Program-made: the position numbers and the translations under genes | Part shown: positions 61,049-64,000 of the stretch, in pieces | Layout: the number at the start of each line of letters is the position of its first letter | Position numbering within the stretch: position 1 is the first letter of the stretch | Source of the DNA: Rhyacophila brunnea | Taxonomy: Eukaryota; Arthropoda; Insecta; Trichoptera; Rhyacophilidae | Assembly: GCA_022495005.1 (NCBI GenBank) | Contig: JAGYXB010001798.1 | Span: 1-64,000, forward strand | Length of the DNA: 64,000 nt | Reading direction: 5' to 3' | The notes under the pieces: model-generated | What the model saw: only the letters and a program-made list of their open reading frames with translations | Told to the model about the DNA's origin: nothing | Database searches by the model: none

Positions 61049-61765
61049 GATAATTTTAATATGTTTACTGGTTTTATATTGTGATTTATAAATAGTTATG
61101 GGCCATTCTACATGAGCAGGTGAAACGCCTCCAAATCTTGCAAACTAGACGTGACTGTCAAAGCGTGGCATATCTGAGCGCGCAGTGACACTTCAACCCA
61201 TAAGTCCACTCCAACTATAATGTGCGAATATTGTCTAAATAGGCCACCATTTTTAAGGCTCCACCAATAAGTCTTCTTCCTCCATGTCCACCCCTTAGCT
61301 GGAACATATGGACACTACACAACGCCTATAGGAATCCCTGTCGCTAGCCTTGCGTCATTCCATGTCATACCAGCATCCCGTAGCTCCACGGTATACGATC
61401 TATAGATAGTATTTAGCGGCCTTCAAATGTGACTAAATTAAAATTTAACTTTCAAAACATGTCATTAAGTGAACGATGAACGCAATATGATATTTTACCA
61501 CCCGCGTGAAATGCAATTCTTTTGCGCATAATATGGGCACATAATGCCAGGTTCTTTGGGGCGCAACTTGTATAAATGTAATATTTTTTGTCTAATGTAA
61601 AATTATATTTTTTTATATAAATGGAAATTTAAAACAATTTTGTTGAATTTTATATTGATTGAAAATTGTAATAAAGTTATATTTGCCAACGATTATAAAC
61701 TTTAAGCACTTATGACATAGATATATGAATCGATGGAAAGATTAATTGGTGGGAGATTGATGCAG

Positions 61766-61983
61766 TGAAATATTCCATTGAAGCACAGGAGGCACTGCTC
61801 ACTTCATCGCCAAGTTCCAAAATCTTGTTATTTTTAACCAAACACACTTGTCAGGTGTATTTTTCAAAAATTGAGAACCTTGTGACTGCTTGTCTCACAG
61901 TCTACACTCTACAAGAGTTTTCAAAATCAGTCAGTTCCTGGGGCTTTATGTACGAGCACCTTAAACCCAAACTGGATGGATGA
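61766..61983 (+). CDS. Possible third exon of the 60221 gene
   Basis: An AG acceptor (GATTGATGCAG) precedes an open stretch reading KYSIEAQEALLTSSPSSKIL and ending KPKLDG with TGA. If exon 2 ends at 60977 (donor GTTTTA, a weak match), the phases agree and the protein becomes about 190 aa without the hydrophobic tail. The weak donor makes this a hypothesis. Confidence 0.35.
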
Positions 61984-62570
61984 ATATTATACTCGTAATA
62001 TGGAATCAAAGCTTGAAATCTCAAAACCTATAGTAATTAATAATATAAATACTAATTAATGAAAGTTTCCATCTTCTTTAGGGTCTTTAGATTAATTTGT
62101 ATTATTTGTTAGGTACATAATATGACTGAATTAGGCGGATCATGTACTGTTTTTGAGCCTCAGTATAATTAAGATTTTTTAACCCGCGGCGCTGACAATC
62201 TTTGCCTACCCTAATCTTTTGTATGCATCCTTGGCAGATTAGTCCAGTCATAACATCATTTCAAAGAAGGGGTTCAGCTAGAAAGTTTTGCGGGAGATCT
62301 TGTACTTTACATTTTTATGTATTTAGGGGTGGTATTTTCGAATTATCACATTGCGATCTTGATTTTCCTCCGCTCACGCCGTTATTGGATAAAAAGTCGG
62401 AAATAAATACTTTTAAACAGTTTTCTGATTATAATCAATATTATATTATTAGTATAAACTATATACTAAATTATTAAAAAAACAAAACATTCACAACAGT
62501 AAAATGCAGACGTCATTTTTGATAAATTTTATTTGATATCCTTATTTAGATTCATAATACAATTATAGGA
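61984..62570. other. Gene-free stretch
   Basis: AT-rich DNA. TTAACCCGCGGCGCTGACAA near 62180 may be a transposon end. Nothing further was recognised. Confidence 0.35.
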
Positions 62571-62573
62571 ATT

Positions 62574-62852
62574 TCACGACAATTGAACGAGGATTATCAA
62601 ATAAGTCGTTGTAGCTCCAATCATCTTATTAGTACCTATCAATCTTAATCTCAGTCCGATCAATAAGCTTCGCGTCTGTCGCTCCGCAACGCATTCTGTT
62701 CCACCGAGACTCGGACCTCGGAACAGTATCATAAGTACTGTTATAAAACGTTCTTGTGACATACTCTTGTACCGACTGTTTATGCTGCAATATCTCGACT
62801 TCTCGTCTCTCCTCCTGACGACTCTCCATTTACACCGCCTGGTCATCCCCAA
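62574..62852 (-). other. GC-richer block with two overlapping minus-strand frames
   Basis: Overlapping frames of 92 and 66 codons sit in a locally GC-richer block just upstream of a tRNA-like B box. The 66-codon frame (MESRQEERREVEILQHKQSV) is highly charged. I find no known domain. It could be part of an uncharacterised retroelement rather than a gene. Confidence 0.25.
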
Positions 62853-62918
62853 TCATGGCGGTCTCGTCCCTCAACCACGAGACCCGCCAAATACGTAAAT
62901 TATGAAATAAAAAATATT

Positions 62919-62990
62919 GGTGCTGGGTGGAACTTGAACCCGCATCCATCGGATTCCGATCGATTTGTTTTACCAATTCACAAAAGTTGG
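62919..62990 (-). other. tRNA-like B-box sequence (possible SINE head)
   Basis: The minus strand reads GCGGGTTCAAGTTCCACCCA then GCACC, close to the T-arm and acceptor end of a tRNA with a B box (GGTTCAAGTCC-like). A GAATTGGTAAAAC stretch upstream could be a decayed D arm. The acceptor and anticodon stems do not pair, so it is not a functional tRNA. A tRNA-derived SINE is possible. Confidence 0.3.
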
Positions 62991-63059
62991 TCAGGAATAG
63001 TCAATGTTAAGGAAATTTAATACGTAATCACTACTAACATTTGCATAATTATTAGTTAT

Positions 63060-64000
63060 TTTTACCCTAATGGTGCAGGTGCATAAAAAAAACTTTTATC
63101 TAATGATTTTTGATGTGTTTAAATGTTTTGAAAAAATACGTACTTAATTTAAACTGATCGCTTAATTTTATATCGTCAGTGAGTGTGTGTTCTTTTTATC
63201 AGATCCTAACAGCCTACCTCTTTCTAAAAGTCACTCTTCGCCACTGATGATTACTTACTCGAGTGCATGATGAAGGGCTTTACAAAAATTTTCAATAACT
63301 TAAATAATAATACCGAAGTGTATCTAATACTCGTAGTAAGTGTTGGCTGCTAATCGACTCATCGTTCCAAGTTGTCTTTTTATGCAAATTAACAAATAAA
63401 TATAATAACAGTAGTGTGAAGTTCTCTGTAAACTATGGCTCTTTTTTGCTTCAAATTCTTACACTTAGACCTTCATCCATTATCTGTCGGAAATAAGTAG
63501 TACATAGTTCTTCTACTCCCGCAGGACCTGATAAAGTGTCAGTTACATTAAGACAATATTGGAATCAAGACTTGTTACAGTTTGGCCATCGTGAACGCCG
63601 TAATTTAATTCTCGAGTCTCTTTATGAATTCCATACGGGGTGATTCATAAGTAGAGTTGGATATTTCCCGAGAAAATCTCAATCTCGAGATTCGGGATTT
63701 CCAGAAAAGAATTCCCGAGAATTTTCGAGATATCGGGTAATTTAAAAAAAAACCTGTAAAAAATCCTAAAATCAGTGTAAAAACAGACAAATTCCAAAAA
63801 AAATATGATTTTGTTTTATGTGTGTAAGAAGACAAACAAATAGAAGTAGGAAAACAAAAGTAATTCAAAACATTACTTATTAAAATAGAATTTCAAAAAA
63901 CAAAGACTGTCAATTGCTGCGTCTGACAATCGCGTACGTTTTTGAGACACAAAATTCCCTGACGTTGAAAAATTGCGCTCATTTTGAGTCGAAAGTGGCT
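63060..64000 (-). repeat. Inverted copy of 16930-17945 with Z-type hAT, running off the window
   Basis: Reverse complement of the 17 kb unit: the flank repeat (63060-63652) followed by the Z-type hAT end TAGAGTTGGATATTTCCCGA (63653). The transposase C-terminal words FVSQKRTRLSDAAIDSLCF lie on the minus strand near 63870-63990. Transposon and flank are conserved together, so the pair was copied as one unit. Confidence 0.8.

Noticed and set aside
62919..62990. Functional tRNA gene
   Set aside because: Only the T-arm and acceptor end resemble a tRNA. The acceptor and anticodon stems do not pair.

Overview
This window is AT-rich eukaryotic DNA, almost certainly from an insect. It holds spliced chemoreceptor genes of the insect gustatory receptor (Gr) type, an arthropod-type R1 retrotransposon fragment, mariner and hAT DNA transposons, and very dense interspersed repeats. 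The order (Lepidoptera or Hemiptera, for example) cannot be fixed from this sequence alone. Few host genes are present. Most of the window is layered mobile DNA.

Host genes. Three Gr genes can be rebuilt by joining four exons each. Gr-A is on the minus strand (8812-15539, about 409 aa). Gr-B is on the minus strand (23439-34050, about 410 aa). Gr-C is on the plus strand (48468-55582, about 414 aa). All share one architecture: a long first exon, two short phase-0-joined exons, then a last exon entered through a phase-1 intron. The last exons end in a TYhhhhhQF-like seventh-helix motif, which is altered in Gr-C. A fourth Gr survives only as the first ~39 codons (1788-1906). A small gene with a basic N-terminus and a weak F-box-like stretch lies at 60221-61048, with an optional further exon to 61983. 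A degraded THAP-type zinc-finger exon lies near 56.3-56.5 kb.

Layout. 1-1.8 kb: 3' part of a Jockey/CR1-type LINE that abuts the truncated Gr. 1.8-7.3 kb: arm 1 of an inverted segmental duplication whose arm 2 is 42.75-48.6 kb. Arm 2 carries the 5' end of intact Gr-C. 7.4-8.8 kb: a hAT relic and a MITE. 8.8-15.5 kb: Gr-A, with an R1 fragment, three MITEs and a 0.8 kb hairpin in its introns. 16-23 kb: a LINE copy, a hAT relic and two hairpin elements of about 1.4-1.6 kb. 23.4-34 kb: Gr-B, whose 8.8 kb third intron holds a near-complete 5.3 kb I-type LINE. 36.2-42.7 kb: a four-level nest (outer terminal-inverted-repeat element, hAT, palindromic element, mariner). 42.75-48.6 kb: duplication arm 2. 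48.5-55.6 kb: Gr-C with repeats in its introns. 55.6-64 kb: mostly repeats, the THAP relic, the small gene, and a second copy of the 17 kb hAT-containing repeat at the edge.

The Gr genes are membrane chemoreceptors expected in sensory neurons. Gr-A and Gr-B are close tandem paralogues. The inverted duplication, with its different insertions in each arm, records how this cluster has been rearranged. Empty sites and target-site duplications allow several insertions to be placed to the base.
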